Shown here piece by piece: positions 1 through 11,340 of a DNA stretch of 54,998 bases. The number at the start of each line of letters is the position of its first letter. The first letter of the stretch is position 1. This DNA is from Verrucomicrobiia bacterium. GTDB taxonomy: Bacteria; Zixibacteria; MSB-5A5; DSPP01. Location of the stretch: contig DATLYY010000006.1 in NCBI GenBank assembly GCA_035574275.1, positions 1 through 54,998 of the forward strand. The letters are read 5' to 3'. Position numbers and translations under genes: made by a program. Under the pieces are notes generated by a model. The model had not been told where the DNA came from and did not search any database. It saw only the letters and a program-made list of their open reading frames with translations.

Positions 1-836
1 AAGACGTCGAGGCCTTCCTCGCCTCCGGCAAGAACGCGCCGGCCATGGCGCCATCGACTCCCGGCAAGGCACCTGCCGCACCTTCCGGTCCCAGGCAGCC
101 GATACCTTCCGCCCCGAGCGCCCATCCTTCCGGCCCCAGGGAGGAGGTTGTGCCGTATGCCGGCGTGCGCAAGGTTATCGGCGACCATATGGTAAAGTCC
201 AAACAGACCGCGATGCACTACACCACCTTTGATGATTGCGATTTTACCTCGCTGGTGGAACTGCGCACCCGCCTCAAGGGACAAATTCAGGAGAAATACG
301 GGGTCAATTTGACCTATTTGCCCTTCATCATCAAAGCGGCCTGCTTCGCCTTGAAGGATTTTCCGGTCATCAACGCCTCCCTTACGGGGGACAAAATCGT
401 TTACAAGAAATACTACAACATCGGCGTCGCCGTGGGGCGGGATTCCGGCTTGATCGTGCCGGTCATCAAGGATGCCGATACCAAAAACGTTTTGCAACTG
501 GCCGCCGAAATTGCCGAGCTTTCCAAAAAGGCCCACGCCGACAAGCTGACCTTGGGCGACATTCAAGGGGGCACTTTTTCGGTCACCAACGCCGGCATGT
601 TCGGGGCTGTCGCCTCCACGCCGATAATCAATCATCCGGAGGTGGCCATTTTGGGGGTGCATATGATTCAAAAACGGCCGGTTGTGCGCAACGACCAGAT
701 TGTCATCCGGGACATGATGACCTTTTCACTCTCGCTCGATCACCGGCTGGTGGACGGCCACATCGGCGTCCGGTTTCTGCGCCGTCTCATCACCTACCTC
801 GAAAGCCCCTGGGAATGGATGATGACGAATGTTTGA
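1..836 (+). CDS. 2-oxoacid dehydrogenase E2 acyltransferase, C-terminal part
   Basis: Acyltransferase core of a pyruvate or branched-chain 2-oxoacid dehydrogenase complex; it moves the acyl group from lipoyl-lysine to CoA. The frame is open from base 3, so the gene starts before the window and the lipoyl domain is not seen. What is present is the tail of a probable peripheral subunit-binding domain, a Pro/Ala-rich linker (about bases 50-150) and the catalytic domain, with the active-site motif HRLVDG at 741-758. Which 2-oxoacid it serves cannot be told from this part. lipB follows on the same strand, which fits because E2 must be lipoylated. Confidence 0.93.
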   Translation, partial: DVEAFLASGKNAPAMAPSTPGKAPAAPSGPRQPIPSAPSAHPSGPREEVVPYAGVRKVIGDHMVKSKQTAMHYTTFDDCDFTSLVELRTRLKGQIQEKYGVNLTYLPFIIKAACFALKDFPVINASLTGDKIVYKKYYNIGVAVGRDSGLIVPVIKDADTKNVLQLAAEIAELSKKAHADKLTLGDIQGGTFSVTNAGMFGAVASTPIINHPEVAILGVHMIQKRPVVRNDQIVIRDMMTFSLSLDHRLVDGHIGVRFLRRLITYLESPWEWMMTNV

Positions 837-859
837 GGGGTCCGATTTAGTTTGACTTT

Positions 860-889
860 GGGAGGGGCTGAACCTATTCGGCCCCTGCA
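860..889. repeat. short palindromic repeat, copy 1
   Basis: Imperfect hairpin between the E2 gene and lipB, with arms GGGGCTGAA and TTCGGCCCC around a short loop, ending CTGCA. A clearly related hairpin lies at 54310-54338, where the arms are GGGTTGAAT and ATTCAACCC; paired bases changed together in both arms. There is no T-tract, so it is not an ordinary terminator. Confidence 0.5.
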
Positions 890-906
890 TTTTTCAATGC
901 AGTTTT

Positions 907-1608
907 ATGCCTAACGAATTAACCGTCATCGACTGGGGTCGTTTGGCCTACGGGGCCGCCCTCGCCCGGCAGGAAGAGGCGGTGCGGCTGCGCGCCGAAG
1001 GGAAAATCAGCGACCGTTTGTTTTTGGTTGAACATCCGCCGGTCATCACCTTCGGCCGCGGGGGGAAATCCGAACACCTTTTGGCCTCCGAGGAGGAACT
1101 GGCCCACCGGGGGGTCGAACTGTTCAACATCACACGCGGCGGGGACGTCACTTTTCACGGCCCGGGGCAGCTGGTGGCCTACTTGCTTGCCGATTTGACC
1201 GGGCGCGGGCGGGATTTGCACAAGTTTCTGCGCGAGCTTGAAGAGTCGGTCATCCATTTTCTGTCTAAATATCATTTGAAGGGTGAGCGGATTGCAGGGA
1301 AAACCGGCGTTTGGGTCGAAGGCCGGAAAATCTGCGCCCTGGGGGTGGCGGTGCGCAGCTGGGTCACCTTCCACGGGCTGGCCTTGAACGTTTCGACAAC
1401 GCTTGATTATTTCTCCCTCATCGTTCCCTGCGGGCTTTCCGACCCGGTCACCAACATGGAGCTGGAGTTGAAGAAAAAGGTTGATTTTGAGAAAGCAAAG
1501 GAACATTTGGCTGCATCCATTGCGGCTGTTTTTGGGTACGAGACGGTTCAGAAAAAAGAGACGACCAATACCTCCCCGCTTTCCCGCCCGTTGATACCGG
1601 CAAAGTAG
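907..1608 (+). CDS. lipB: Octanoyl-[ACP]:protein N-octanoyltransferase LipB
   Basis: Transfers octanoate from acyl carrier protein to the lipoyl domains of E2 and GcvH, the first step of lipoate synthesis in the cytoplasm. The 233 residues match the family length. The signature RGGDVTFHGPGQ is at residues 77-88, the catalytic lysine at 141 (GRKICALG) and the catalytic cysteine at 175 (VPCGL). The E2 gene ends 70 bases upstream, so substrate and modifying enzyme are neighbours. No clear ribosome-binding site precedes the ATG. The C-terminal 20 residues are low complexity. No lipA is seen in the window. Confidence 0.95.
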   Translation: MPNELTVIDWGRLAYGAALARQEEAVRLRAEGKISDRLFLVEHPPVITFGRGGKSEHLLASEEELAHRGVELFNITRGGDVTFHGPGQLVAYLLADLTGRGRDLHKFLRELEESVIHFLSKYHLKGERIAGKTGVWVEGRKICALGVAVRSWVTFHGLALNVSTTLDYFSLIVPCGLSDPVTNMELELKKKVDFEKAKEHLAASIAAVFGYETVQKKETTNTSPLSRPLIPAK

Positions 1609-1620
1609 CCCGCTTTTTTC

Positions 1621-1648
1621 TTGACTTCATTTTGGTTATCTTTAAACT
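1621..1648 (+). promoter_or_regulatory. Putative tRNA promoter
   Basis: TTGACT at 1621-1626, a 16-base spacer and TAAACT at 1643-1648, placing transcription start about 40 bases before the tRNA. Found by eye only. Confidence 0.35.
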
Positions 1649-1694
1649 TGTTCGGTCGTTTGCAAAAAAATGTTTTTTGTGCGGCACGAAGTTT

Positions 1695-1771
1695 GGCGGA
1701 GTAGCTCAGTTGGTTAGAGCAGCGGAATCATAATCCGCGTGTCGGGGGTTCGAATCCCTCCTCCGCTACCA
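1695..1771 (+). tRNA. tRNA with anticodon CAU (probably elongator Met)
   Basis: A full cloverleaf can be drawn: acceptor GGCGGAG/CTCCGCT with a G-U pair at 1-72, T8-A9, D-arm GCTC/GAGC, anticodon stem GCGGA/TCCGC around loop ATCATAA (anticodon CAT), five-base variable loop, T-arm with TTCGAAT loop, A73, and an encoded CCA at 1769-1771. CAU is also read as Ile when C34 is modified to lysidine; the overall sequence looks more like elongator Met, but I cannot settle this by eye. Confidence 0.95.
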
Positions 1772-1810
1772 ATACCGAAATTGGAGGCCGGAGATGAGAG
1801 ATTGGTCAAA

Positions 1811-2560
1811 CTACTCCGCCAATTTCTTCAGACGGGGCAAATCGGAAATCAGGATATGTTTGGATTCGGTGGAAAGAATTTTTTCCTTTTGAAAACGGGA
1901 AAGGGTCCGGATGGTGGTTTCCACCGTGGTGCCGACGGCGTCGGCGATGTCCCGGCGGGTCAGCGGAATGTTGATGCGGACCCCTTTCGGGTTCGGACTG
2001 CCGTGGTGCTCGGCCAGCTTTAAAAGTACGGAGGCGATGCGGGTTTCCACCTTGGAGGTCACCAGACTGGTTATCGTGTCGTGGGCCGATTTTAAGCGGT
2101 TCCCCAGGTATTCAATCACCGATCTGGCCACCTCCGGCGTGGAGTAAACGATTTTCTCCAGCTCCGCCCGGCGCAGGCCCAAAGCGGCGGTCGCCGTTTC
2201 CGCCACGGCGGAGGCCAGATGGGCGGGGGAGTAAATGACCGATGTGCCGCAAACCTGTCCCGGCGCCACCAGCTCGATGGCCGTTTCCTTCCCACGGGAG
2301 GAGGATTTGACCAGTTTCACCTTCCCCTCCGTGATTACATACAGCCACTCCGAGGGATCCCCTTCCCAGAACAAGTATTCCCCGCGGGCGATTTTCCGTT
2401 CCACCAAAAGCCCGGCGATTTTTTTTGCGTCCGGATCGGACAGGGCGGCAAAAAAGGGGATTTTGCGCACGAGGGCGACTTTATCCAGAACCGCGGCGGC
2501 CGCTTTCATAGACCGTTTAGATACCGAAAAAGGGTTCGGTTTGTCAATGGTTTGCCGCAT
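1811..2560 (-). CDS. CRP/FNR-family transcription regulator
   Basis: Cyclic-nucleotide-binding-type sensor domain (RGEYLFWEGDPSEWLYVITEG) followed by a winged helix with recognition-helix region RRDIADAVGTTVETTIRTL. The cysteine cluster that lets FNR sense oxygen is absent, so it is a CRP/Dnr-like member with unknown signal. The frame stays open to an ATG at 2650, but that overlaps the divergent hydrolase gene; I take the ATG at 2560, and one at 2509 is also possible. No start has a convincing Shine-Dalgarno sequence. The divergent neighbour at 2624 is a possible target. Confidence 0.88.
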   Translation of the reverse strand: MRQTIDKPNPFSVSKRSMKAAAAVLDKVALVRKIPFFAALSDPDAKKIAGLLVERKIARGEYLFWEGDPSEWLYVITEGKVKLVKSSSRGKETAIELVAPGQVCGTSVIYSPAHLASAVAETATAALGLRRAELEKIVYSTPEVARSVIEYLGNRLKSAHDTITSLVTSKVETRIASVLLKLAEHHGSPNPKGVRINIPLTRRDIADAVGTTVETTIRTLSRFQKEKILSTESKHILISDLPRLKKLAE

Positions 2561-2623
2561 ATCCGGCCGATAAAGATAATGGCTGGAAAGACCGGCGGGC
2601 GAAGCTAATTTTGGGCGGAATCG

Positions 2624-3619
2624 GTGAGCGAAGAGAAAAGAAAAAAACATTGGTTGAAGCGGCCCTTTGGCCTCCTTCTCCGAATCGCCCTAATCTACTT
2701 CCTTTTGGGGTTGGTGCTGGCCGTCCCTTTTTCCAACCTTCTTTTCCATCCGCCCGCCCATCGAAAAATGATTGACTCCCTTACCCAGCCCGGCGCGGAG
2801 AAGATTCCTTCACTTTGGAAAGAGAGATACGGCGTCAACGTTGACGTTCTTTCCGTCACCTCCACGGCCGGGCCGAAGCCGGTTCAACTTTCCGCCTGGT
2901 GGGTCTGTCGGGATTCGACACGCAACAAGCCGACAGTCGCATTTCTGGCGGGCAATGCGGGTTTAAACCCGGCCGCCTTCGAGGATGAAATCCGGCTTTG
3001 CTGCGAAATGGGTTTCAACTGTCTGCTTATGGACTGGCGGGGCTACGGCGCTTCCGCCGGGGCACTTTTAACCTACGGCTGGTACGACCGCGGTGACTTT
3101 GACGCCGTCCTTGACACCTTGGTTGGCCGCTACGGCATCGACACGTTGCAAATCGGCATCTGGGGATACTCGATGGGGGCTTCCAACGTGGTGGCCATTG
3201 CCGCCGAACGGCCGGAAATAAAAGCCCTTTTGCTCTACGCCCCTTGGTCCGACCCCTTGCCGATGGCCGTGCATTATGTCTGGCGAAGCTATTCCGTCCC
3301 CAAGTTTCTGCTCTATTTTCCCGTCTGGACGGCCATCAAAATCGGCACCTGGCGCAATAAGGGAGGCGTTTTGGACCCGGCGGAAGAGGCCAAAAAAGTC
3401 CGCTGTCCCGTGATGGTCGTCCACGGCGACATCGATGACATCGTCCCGCCGGAGCTGACCCGCCGGCTTTTTAATTCCCTCTCCGGGCCGAAGGAACTGG
3501 TGGTCATCCCCGGCGCCCAGCACAACGATTTGTTCCAAGTCATCGGGCAGGAACGGTATTTGGGGCAAATGAAGAATTTCTTTCTGCCGCTGCTTGCAAA
3601 CAAAAACCAGCCGCATTGA
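2624..3619 (+). CDS. Membrane-anchored alpha/beta hydrolase
   Basis: 331 residues. One N-terminal membrane helix (about residues 17-38) anchors a hydrolase domain outside the inner membrane. The nucleophile elbow is GYSMG at 181-185 (Ser183); the acid is probably Asp272 in HGDIDDIVP and the base His300 in GAQHND. The layout resembles the BEM46/YqiA-like serine hydrolases, whose substrates are mostly unknown; esterase, thioesterase or peptidase activity cannot be told apart here. The start is GTG, preceded by GGCGGA. It is divergent from the CRP/FNR-type gene. Confidence 0.8.
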   Translation: MSEEKRKKHWLKRPFGLLLRIALIYFLLGLVLAVPFSNLLFHPPAHRKMIDSLTQPGAEKIPSLWKERYGVNVDVLSVTSTAGPKPVQLSAWWVCRDSTRNKPTVAFLAGNAGLNPAAFEDEIRLCCEMGFNCLLMDWRGYGASAGALLTYGWYDRGDFDAVLDTLVGRYGIDTLQIGIWGYSMGASNVVAIAAERPEIKALLLYAPWSDPLPMAVHYVWRSYSVPKFLLYFPVWTAIKIGTWRNKGGVLDPAEEAKKVRCPVMVVHGDIDDIVPPELTRRLFNSLSGPKELVVIPGAQHNDLFQVIGQERYLGQMKNFFLPLLANKNQPH

Positions 3620-3693
3620 CATAGACCCCAATGAAACCTAACTTTCGGGCTGATTTAGCCAGATTATCTGGCTGAAAAAAACCGGAGGTTGTC

Positions 3694-5895
3694 ATGATTT
3701 CGCGGCATTTTAATTCCGGGAGCAAAGTTGTTCTTTTGGCTACCGGTTTATCTCTTTGTTCGATTCCCCTGTTGCATCCAGCCGAAGCGCCGGCCCCGCC
3801 TGCGACTCCCAAAAAGCCGGTGACGGACGAGTATCAAGACGTGAAGGTCACCGACGATTACCGCTGGCTGGAGGATTACAAAGATCCGGAAGTCCGTAAA
3901 TGGAGCGAAGCGCAGAATGCGCGCACCCGGGCCTTTTTGGACCAGTTGCCCGGGCGGGAACAGATTCAAAAACGGCTGAAAGAGCTCTACGGCTCCCGTT
4001 CTTCCAGTTACTTTGGTTTGCAATATCGTGGGGGAACGCTTTTTGCCCTGAAATTTCAGCCCCCCAAAGAGCAGCCCTTTCTGGTCACTTTGAAATCAGC
4101 CGATGATCTGGGTTCCGAGCAGGTGGTGATTGATCCGAGCGTTCTGAATGCCAAAGGGACCACGTCGATTGATTTTTACTCCCCGTCCCTCGACGGGAAG
4201 CTTGTCGCCGTTTGCCTTTCCGAGGGAGGAAGCGAGGACGGCACCGTCCACATCTACGATGTAGCCGCGGGCAAGGAGCTCTCGGATGTAATTCCACGCG
4301 TCAATTATCCCACCGCCGGCGGGAGCGTTGCCTGGAAGGCGGACGGCAGTGGTTTTTACTACACCCGCTATCCGCAAGGAAGCGAGCGCCCAAAGGAAGA
4401 CATAAATTTCTATCAACAGATATGGTACCACAAACTCGGTACCCCGGCTGGTGAGGACGTTTACGCCATCGGGAAAGAGTTCCCGCGCATTGCGGAAATC
4501 GAAATGGAAACCACAGACGACGGGCGTTTTCTTTTGGCCACGGTCTCCAATGGGGATGGCGGGGAGTATGCCCATTATCTTTTGGATCCCTCCGGCAAAT
4601 GGACGCAGATAACCCGGTTCGAGGACCGGATTACCAAAGCGGAACTGGGACCGGATGGAGCACTGTATCTGCTTTCGCTTAAAAATTCCCTTCGCGGCAA
4701 AATTTTACGCCTGCCGCTGGAAAATCCGGTTCTGGAAAAGGCCGCCGTTTTTGTGCCGGAAGATGCCGAACTGGTCATCCAGAGTTTCGTTCCCACCGCC
4801 AGCCGGCTTTACCTTGTGGATCAAGTGGGCGGCCCTTCGCAAATGCGGGTTTTCGACCTAAAGGGAAAGCTTTTGCCTTCCGTGGAGTTGCCGCCGGTCT
4901 CTTCCGTCGGGCAGGTTGTGCGGGTGGAAGGGGATGAAGTTTTGTTTTCCAGTTCCAGCTATCTTACCCCGAACGCCTGGTATCGCTATGACCCCGCGGC
5001 GGGAACGACCGAGCGTACGGCCCTTTTTGAGACCTCCCCGGCCGATTTCTCCGACTGCGAGGTGGTGCGGGAGTTTGCCACCTCCAAGGACGGCACCAAA
5101 GTCCCGGTAAACATCATCCGTCTCAAGGGAACCAAGCTGAACGGCAAAAATCCCACCCTTTTGACCGGCTACGGCGGGTACGGCATCAGCCAGCGGCCGA
5201 ACTTCAGCGATTCCCGGCGGGTCTGGTTGGAGCAGGGGGGAATCTGGGCGGTAGCCAACATACGCGGGGGAGGCGAATATGGCGAGGCGTGGCACCTGGC
5301 CGGCAATTTGACCAAGAAGCAGAACGTTTTCGATGATTTTGCCGCCTGCGCCCAGCATCTAATCAAGGCGGGCTACACCAATCCTTCCAAGCTGGTCATC
5401 GAAGGGGGGTCAAACGGCGGGCTTTTGATGGGGGCGGCGCTGACCCAGCACCCCGATTTATTTGCCGCCGTGGTGACCCACGTGGGGATTTACGATATGC
5501 TGCGGGTGGAACTGGACCCCAATGGGGCCTTCAATGTCACCGAGTTCGGCACGGTCAAAGACCCGGAGCAGTTTAAGGCACTTTATGCCTACTCCCCCTA
5601 CCATCACGTAAAAGACAAAACGGCCTATCCGGCGGTTTTCATTTTGACCGGGGAGAACGACGGCCGGGTGAATCCTTTGCATTCCCGCAAAATGGCGGCC
5701 CGGTTGCAGGCGGCCAGCGGCTCAAAAAAGCCGGTTTTGCTCTGGACTTCCCGTTCCGGCCACGGTATCGGCAGTTCGTTATCGGAAAGGATTTCCCGCA
5801 GCGCGGACGTTTATACTTTTATGTTCGACCAGTTGGGCGTGCCGTATCTGGACAAGAAAACCCATCTCCAATCGACCGAAGTTGAAATAAAGTGA
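3694..5895 (+). CDS. Prolyl oligopeptidase (family S9A), exported
   Basis: Cleaves short peptides after proline. The 733-residue length is normal for S9A: an N-terminal part, a beta-propeller (about residues 90-440) that gates access, and a C-terminal alpha/beta-hydrolase domain with Ser573 (GGSNGGLL), Asp656 (ENDGRVNP) and His690 (SRSGHGIG). A hydrophobic stretch at residues 10-30 ending near AEA looks like a signal peptide, so it probably acts in the periplasm. GGAGGTTGTC precedes the ATG. It is followed by a strong hairpin terminator and seems to be a single-gene unit. Confidence 0.95.
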   Translation: MISRHFNSGSKVVLLATGLSLCSIPLLHPAEAPAPPATPKKPVTDEYQDVKVTDDYRWLEDYKDPEVRKWSEAQNARTRAFLDQLPGREQIQKRLKELYGSRSSSYFGLQYRGGTLFALKFQPPKEQPFLVTLKSADDLGSEQVVIDPSVLNAKGTTSIDFYSPSLDGKLVAVCLSEGGSEDGTVHIYDVAAGKELSDVIPRVNYPTAGGSVAWKADGSGFYYTRYPQGSERPKEDINFYQQIWYHKLGTPAGEDVYAIGKEFPRIAEIEMETTDDGRFLLATVSNGDGGEYAHYLLDPSGKWTQITRFEDRITKAELGPDGALYLLSLKNSLRGKILRLPLENPVLEKAAVFVPEDAELVIQSFVPTASRLYLVDQVGGPSQMRVFDLKGKLLPSVELPPVSSVGQVVRVEGDEVLFSSSSYLTPNAWYRYDPAAGTTERTALFETSPADFSDCEVVREFATSKDGTKVPVNIIRLKGTKLNGKNPTLLTGYGGYGISQRPNFSDSRRVWLEQGGIWAVANIRGGGEYGEAWHLAGNLTKKQNVFDDFAACAQHLIKAGYTNPSKLVIEGGSNGGLLMGAALTQHPDLFAAVVTHVGIYDMLRVELDPNGAFNVTEFGTVKDPEQFKALYAYSPYHHVKDKTAYPAVFILTGENDGRVNPLHSRKMAARLQAASGSKKPVLLWTSRSGHGIGSSLSERISRSADVYTFMFDQLGVPYLDKKTHLQSTEVEIK

Positions 5896-5920
5896 GCCGC
5901 TAAACCTGCGGCAGGCACCA

Positions 5921-5948
5921 AGGGCGGCCTTGGGCCGCCCTTTTGTTT
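5921..5948 (+). terminator. Intrinsic terminator of the prolyl oligopeptidase gene
   Basis: Perfect stem GGGCGGCC/GGCCGCCC (5922-5929 and 5933-5940) with a 3-base loop, followed by TTTTGTTTTT. Confidence 0.85.
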
Positions 5949-5989
5949 TTCAGTGTTTATTTTTTTTTTGAATCAGTATCTTCCGCCCA

Positions 5990-6715
5990 ATGTTTGACGG
6001 CGGAGCCATTTCCATCCTCGGCCTCGGATTCTTTTTGGGTTTAAAACATGCCCTCGATGCCGACCATCTGGTGGCCGTTTCCACCATCATCTCCGAACGG
6101 AAGGGTTTCTGGAATTCATCCCTTGTCGGCGCAATGTGGGGATTGGGGCACACCGCCTCGCTTCTTGCCGTCGGGCTTTTGGTCATCGCCTTCAATTTCC
6201 AAATACCACCCAAAATTGCTTTGGGAGTGGAATTCGCCGTCGCCATAATGCTCGTGGCTTTGGGCGGCAACGTTCTCTGGAAGATTTTCCGCGGTGCGAC
6301 TTTTCATATCCATACCCACAGCCACGAAGGGCATCTGCATATCCATCCTCATTTTCATAAACCGGTGGAGCATCGGTCGGGCGAGCATACTGCTCACCAC
6401 CATCCCGTCCCTATCGGCAAAACGCCCTTTTTCGTTGGAGCACTTCACGGCTTGGCAGGCAGCGCCGCTTTGATGCTTTTGGTTCTGGCCACCATCTCCT
6501 CCCGGCCGCTGGCCTTGGCCTATATAGGCATTTTCGGCATCGGCTCGGTCGGTGGAATGTTTTTAATGAGCGCCCTAATCGGCCTGCCCTTTTCTTTCAC
6601 CTCAAAATATGAGCGGGCCAACAAAATCATCCGCACCACCGCCGGGGCGGTCAGCGTTTGCTTTGGCCTCTTTCTTGGCTATCAGATTTGGTTTGTGGAG
6701 GGGTTGTTTTTGTGA
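5990..6715 (+). CDS. NiCoT/UreH-like metal transporter
   Basis: 241 residues with about six membrane helices. The first carries HALDADH (residues 20-26), the HX4DH signature of nickel/cobalt permeases and related UreH/NicO proteins; a second conserved patch, HGLAGSAALM, follows the central loop. That loop (about residues 103-140) is very rich in histidine (HIHTHSHEGHLHIH) and is probably a metal-binding cytoplasmic segment. Ni2+ or Co2+ is likely from the family, but selectivity cannot be read off. No urease, hydrogenase or cobalamin genes are nearby. There is no Shine-Dalgarno sequence before the ATG. Confidence 0.82.
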   Translation: MFDGGAISILGLGFFLGLKHALDADHLVAVSTIISERKGFWNSSLVGAMWGLGHTASLLAVGLLVIAFNFQIPPKIALGVEFAVAIMLVALGGNVLWKIFRGATFHIHTHSHEGHLHIHPHFHKPVEHRSGEHTAHHHPVPIGKTPFFVGALHGLAGSAALMLLVLATISSRPLALAYIGIFGIGSVGGMFLMSALIGLPFSFTSKYERANKIIRTTAGAVSVCFGLFLGYQIWFVEGLFL

Positions 6716-6763
6716 TTCAAGAATTAATACTATCCGTTTTTTGAGAAAAAGTTTGTAAAAAGT

Positions 6764-8266
6764 ATGACCTGGGAACAAATAGACCTAGATGAGGAGTCGT
6801 TAAATTCTTTTTTTAATGATTCTTTCTTGGGAATCAGTGATGTTTGGAGTAAAATACAATATCGAATACTCGCAGTACCTGACCCACTCACAAAACAGTT
6901 GACAGACAGTAAAGTATTGATTCCACTTGGTGTAGCTCTTTATCTACTTCCAGAAAATGAAAAAACTGTATTACCTTTGCCTAAGCCGCTGATTATTGAA
7001 CCTTTTGAATTCTTAGATGGCCATATACCTTTCACCAAAGAAGCTTTTATGCAGCTTATTCACCAATTTGTGCAACCCCCTAATAATGAATTTCACCTCG
7101 ATTCAGATTTTGTTCTTTGGGGAGAGCCATCTAATATTATTTACTATCAACATTTTTATGAACCAAACGAAAAGGGACCCTATCCTTTAGCTTTTCCGAT
7201 TACGATCAAAAGGACGATTAAACGAACAGAGATCGACCTCTTCCGAATTTATTTTGATTCAGTTGAGAGTAGGATTAAGCGACAAATCGGGGACCGTTTG
7301 GAAAATATCGTTAGAAAATGGCTAGGGCCAACTACAAATTTTTACCAACCCAATGACCCACAAAATGAAGGAATTTTCTTAACAATTCACGCTCCTAGTT
7401 GGATAAAATTTTCGGATTTACTACTGTATGCAGATAATCTTGAGTTTTCGATTTTAGCACCTCCAAATTTAAGGCCAAAAAAAGTTAAGGTTGTCATTGA
7501 TTCAAATGGGGGTGAACAATTGTTGGAACAAAGCGTTAAAGAAATTGAATTTCCAATAAAATCAAAATGGAAACTTCCAACGACCCCCAAAAAAATTGAG
7601 ATTCGATTACTTTGCAATGATTTTATTTTAGAAAAAAGACAGATCCATAATAAAGGAGTATTGAATTCCCGCTTTAAGCTTTTGGAAAGAATGAGGAATT
7701 TGGATATTGATAAACAAATACTGAATATTCAGAAAAAAGTAAAGGAAAGAGAAAAAGTTAATTTGGGATCGCCAAATCATCTCGAACAATTGGTATTAGA
7801 CCTGTTTACCACTTTGGGTTTCACCTGCTTTTTTACGGGAACACAAAATGACATGGCCGACTTAGTTGCTTTTAGAGAAAACGAAAAAGGAATAGCTGAA
7901 TGTTACGTGATTGAATGTTCTGAAATACCCAAAGGAAGTAAAGAGCTCACCGCTTTTTTTGCGAGGACAAAAAGCTTGGGTCGAGAAATAGGGTGTGAGG
8001 TGCAGCCTATTTTCATTACAAGCGTGAAAAGGGAAGATATTAAAAACCAAAAAGATTTTGCCAAAATTGCGCTTCTAACAAGTGAAGATATTGTTGAACT
8101 GAATAACATGTCTAAGCGAAATGAACCTTTATCTAATACGATTAGATATATCGACCTTCAAATTGTACCACCCAGAGAGTACAGGATTGATCCAATTCTT
8201 GCTCAACACCCAGACATAGTGATATCAGTTTATTTAGAATATGAACGGCTTGTTGAGGATTCCTAA
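6764..8266 (+). CDS. Unknown 500-residue protein with nuclease-like C-terminal domain
   Basis: I do not recognise a family for the whole protein. The gene is conspicuously AT-rich (about one third G+C in the line I counted) beside GC-rich neighbours, suggesting transfer. Residues 1-320 are mixed alpha/beta without known motifs. About residues 338-450 resemble the Mrr-type restriction endonuclease fold: a helix with LEQLVLDLF, an Asp in DMADLVAF, then a strand ending IECSE where Mrr-type enzymes have an E/Q-x-K motif, then PIFITS. The usual lysine is replaced by serine, so activity is doubtful. Its stop codon overlaps by two bases the start of a duplicated gyrB tail. Confidence 0.6.
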   Translation: MTWEQIDLDEESLNSFFNDSFLGISDVWSKIQYRILAVPDPLTKQLTDSKVLIPLGVALYLLPENEKTVLPLPKPLIIEPFEFLDGHIPFTKEAFMQLIHQFVQPPNNEFHLDSDFVLWGEPSNIIYYQHFYEPNEKGPYPLAFPITIKRTIKRTEIDLFRIYFDSVESRIKRQIGDRLENIVRKWLGPTTNFYQPNDPQNEGIFLTIHAPSWIKFSDLLLYADNLEFSILAPPNLRPKKVKVVIDSNGGEQLLEQSVKEIEFPIKSKWKLPTTPKKIEIRLLCNDFILEKRQIHNKGVLNSRFKLLERMRNLDIDKQILNIQKKVKEREKVNLGSPNHLEQLVLDLFTTLGFTCFFTGTQNDMADLVAFRENEKGIAECYVIECSEIPKGSKELTAFFARTKSLGREIGCEVQPIFITSVKREDIKNQKDFAKIALLTSEDIVELNNMSKRNEPLSNTIRYIDLQIVPPREYRIDPILAQHPDIVISVYLEYERLVEDS

Positions 8267-8323
8267 ATATCCAAATTCCTCACGTACTTGGCGTTTTCTT
8301 CGATGAACTTGCGGCGGGGTTCC
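8265..8323. repeat. Second copy of the gyrB 3' end (59-bp direct repeat)
   Basis: Matches the end of gyrB at 9028-9086 in 58 of 59 positions and in the same orientation. On the minus strand it encodes the GyrB ending [19 protein letters not shown] followed by TAG (gyrB itself uses TGA). The one internal difference is a silent Tyr codon change (TAC for TAT). Beyond the repeat the copy reads DNPA before EPRR where gyrB has DQV, as if it came from another GyrB. It lies in frame directly after the hepT stop codon. The two copies bracket mntA-hepT. Confidence 0.9.
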
Positions 8324-8334
8324 GCCGGGTTGTC

Positions 8335-8679
8335 TTATTTCCCGGTCTGCTTGAGAAGATTGTCGATTTGGCTCTGTAGGATTTTCAATTCCTTTTGTAG
8401 CAGATTCCACAGCAGGTTAAGGTCAACCGAAAAATACTTGTGAATCAAAACGTCCCTCATTCCGGCTATTTTCTTCCACGGAATTTCGGGATGGCGCGAT
8501 TTGAATTCGTCCGGGATACTTTTCGCCGCCTCGCCAATAATCTCCAGCCGCCGGACTACGGCATCCTGCACTTGCGGCGATTGGTTGAACTCGTCCTGTG
8601 TCAGTTTGCCCGTGTATTGCTCAATTGCGCCAATGCTTTCGGCGATGTGCGTAAGGAAGATGCGCGGGTCTTTGGTCAC
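8335..8679 (-). CDS. hepT: HEPN-domain toxin, HepT type (DUF86)
   Basis: 114 residues, all helical. It carries the HEPN active-site motif RX4HXY as RDVLIHKY (residues 75-82: Arg75, His80, Tyr82). HepT proteins are ribonuclease-type toxins; the partner MntA is known to silence them by transferring AMP to the Tyr of this motif, which is present here. It overlaps mntA by 4 bp (ATGA), so the two are translationally coupled. Both lie on the same strand as gyrB and right behind it. All key residues are kept, so the toxin looks functional. Confidence 0.9.
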   Translation of the reverse strand: MTKDPRIFLTHIAESIGAIEQYTGKLTQDEFNQSPQVQDAVVRRLEIIGEAAKSIPDEFKSRHPEIPWKKIAGMRDVLIHKYFSVDLNLLWNLLQKELKILQSQIDNLLKQTGK

Positions 8680-9020
8680 AAGGAAACGGCTTCTTTAAGA
8701 ACCCGCTCTTTGAGCAGGGGATGGAGCGAGCGGTACGTCACCACGTCCACTTTTCTTCGCAAGGCCTTGGCGAGTTCCTGCTCCAACCCCGCCAAATCCA
8801 GCAAGGTGCTTCCATCAGGAAACTCGACCAAGAAATCGATGTCGCTCGACCGCCTAACTTCGCCGCGAACGACGGAGCCGAACAGGGCTTTCCGGACTAT
8901 ACCGTAGCGCTCAAGAATAGGCGCGGCGGTTTTGCGGATTTGCTCCACGGTGACGCCCCCATTCCCCAATTTTTTTTGCCTGTGCCGCTTCGGCCTTGAC
9001 GTCGATTTTCGCTTTACCAT
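8676..9020 (-). CDS. mntA: Nucleotidyltransferase antitoxin, MntA type
   Basis: 114 residues from the ATG at 9020. The minimal nucleotidyltransferase signature GSX10DXD is intact: Gly48-Ser49 and Asp60/Asp62 in [10 protein letters not shown]. It is the antitoxin of the MntA/HepT pair and adds AMP to the toxin. The frame stays open upstream inside gyrB, but the start is set by the gyrB stop (9026-9028), which lies 5 bases before this ATG. The first 18 residues are strongly basic. Transcription from the dciA-gyrB promoter would include it. Confidence 0.9.
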   Translation of the reverse strand: MVKRKSTSRPKRHRQKKLGNGGVTVEQIRKTAAPILERYGIVRKALFGSVVRGEVRRSSDIDFLVEFPDGSTLLDLAGLEQELAKALRRKVDVVTYRSLHPLLKERVLKEAVSL

Positions 9021-9025
9021 CCGCT

Positions 9026-11340
<2,315 letters not shown>

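Noticed and set aside
1811-2560. True oxygen-sensing FNR
   Set aside because: No cysteine cluster for an iron-sulfur centre is present in the N-terminal part.
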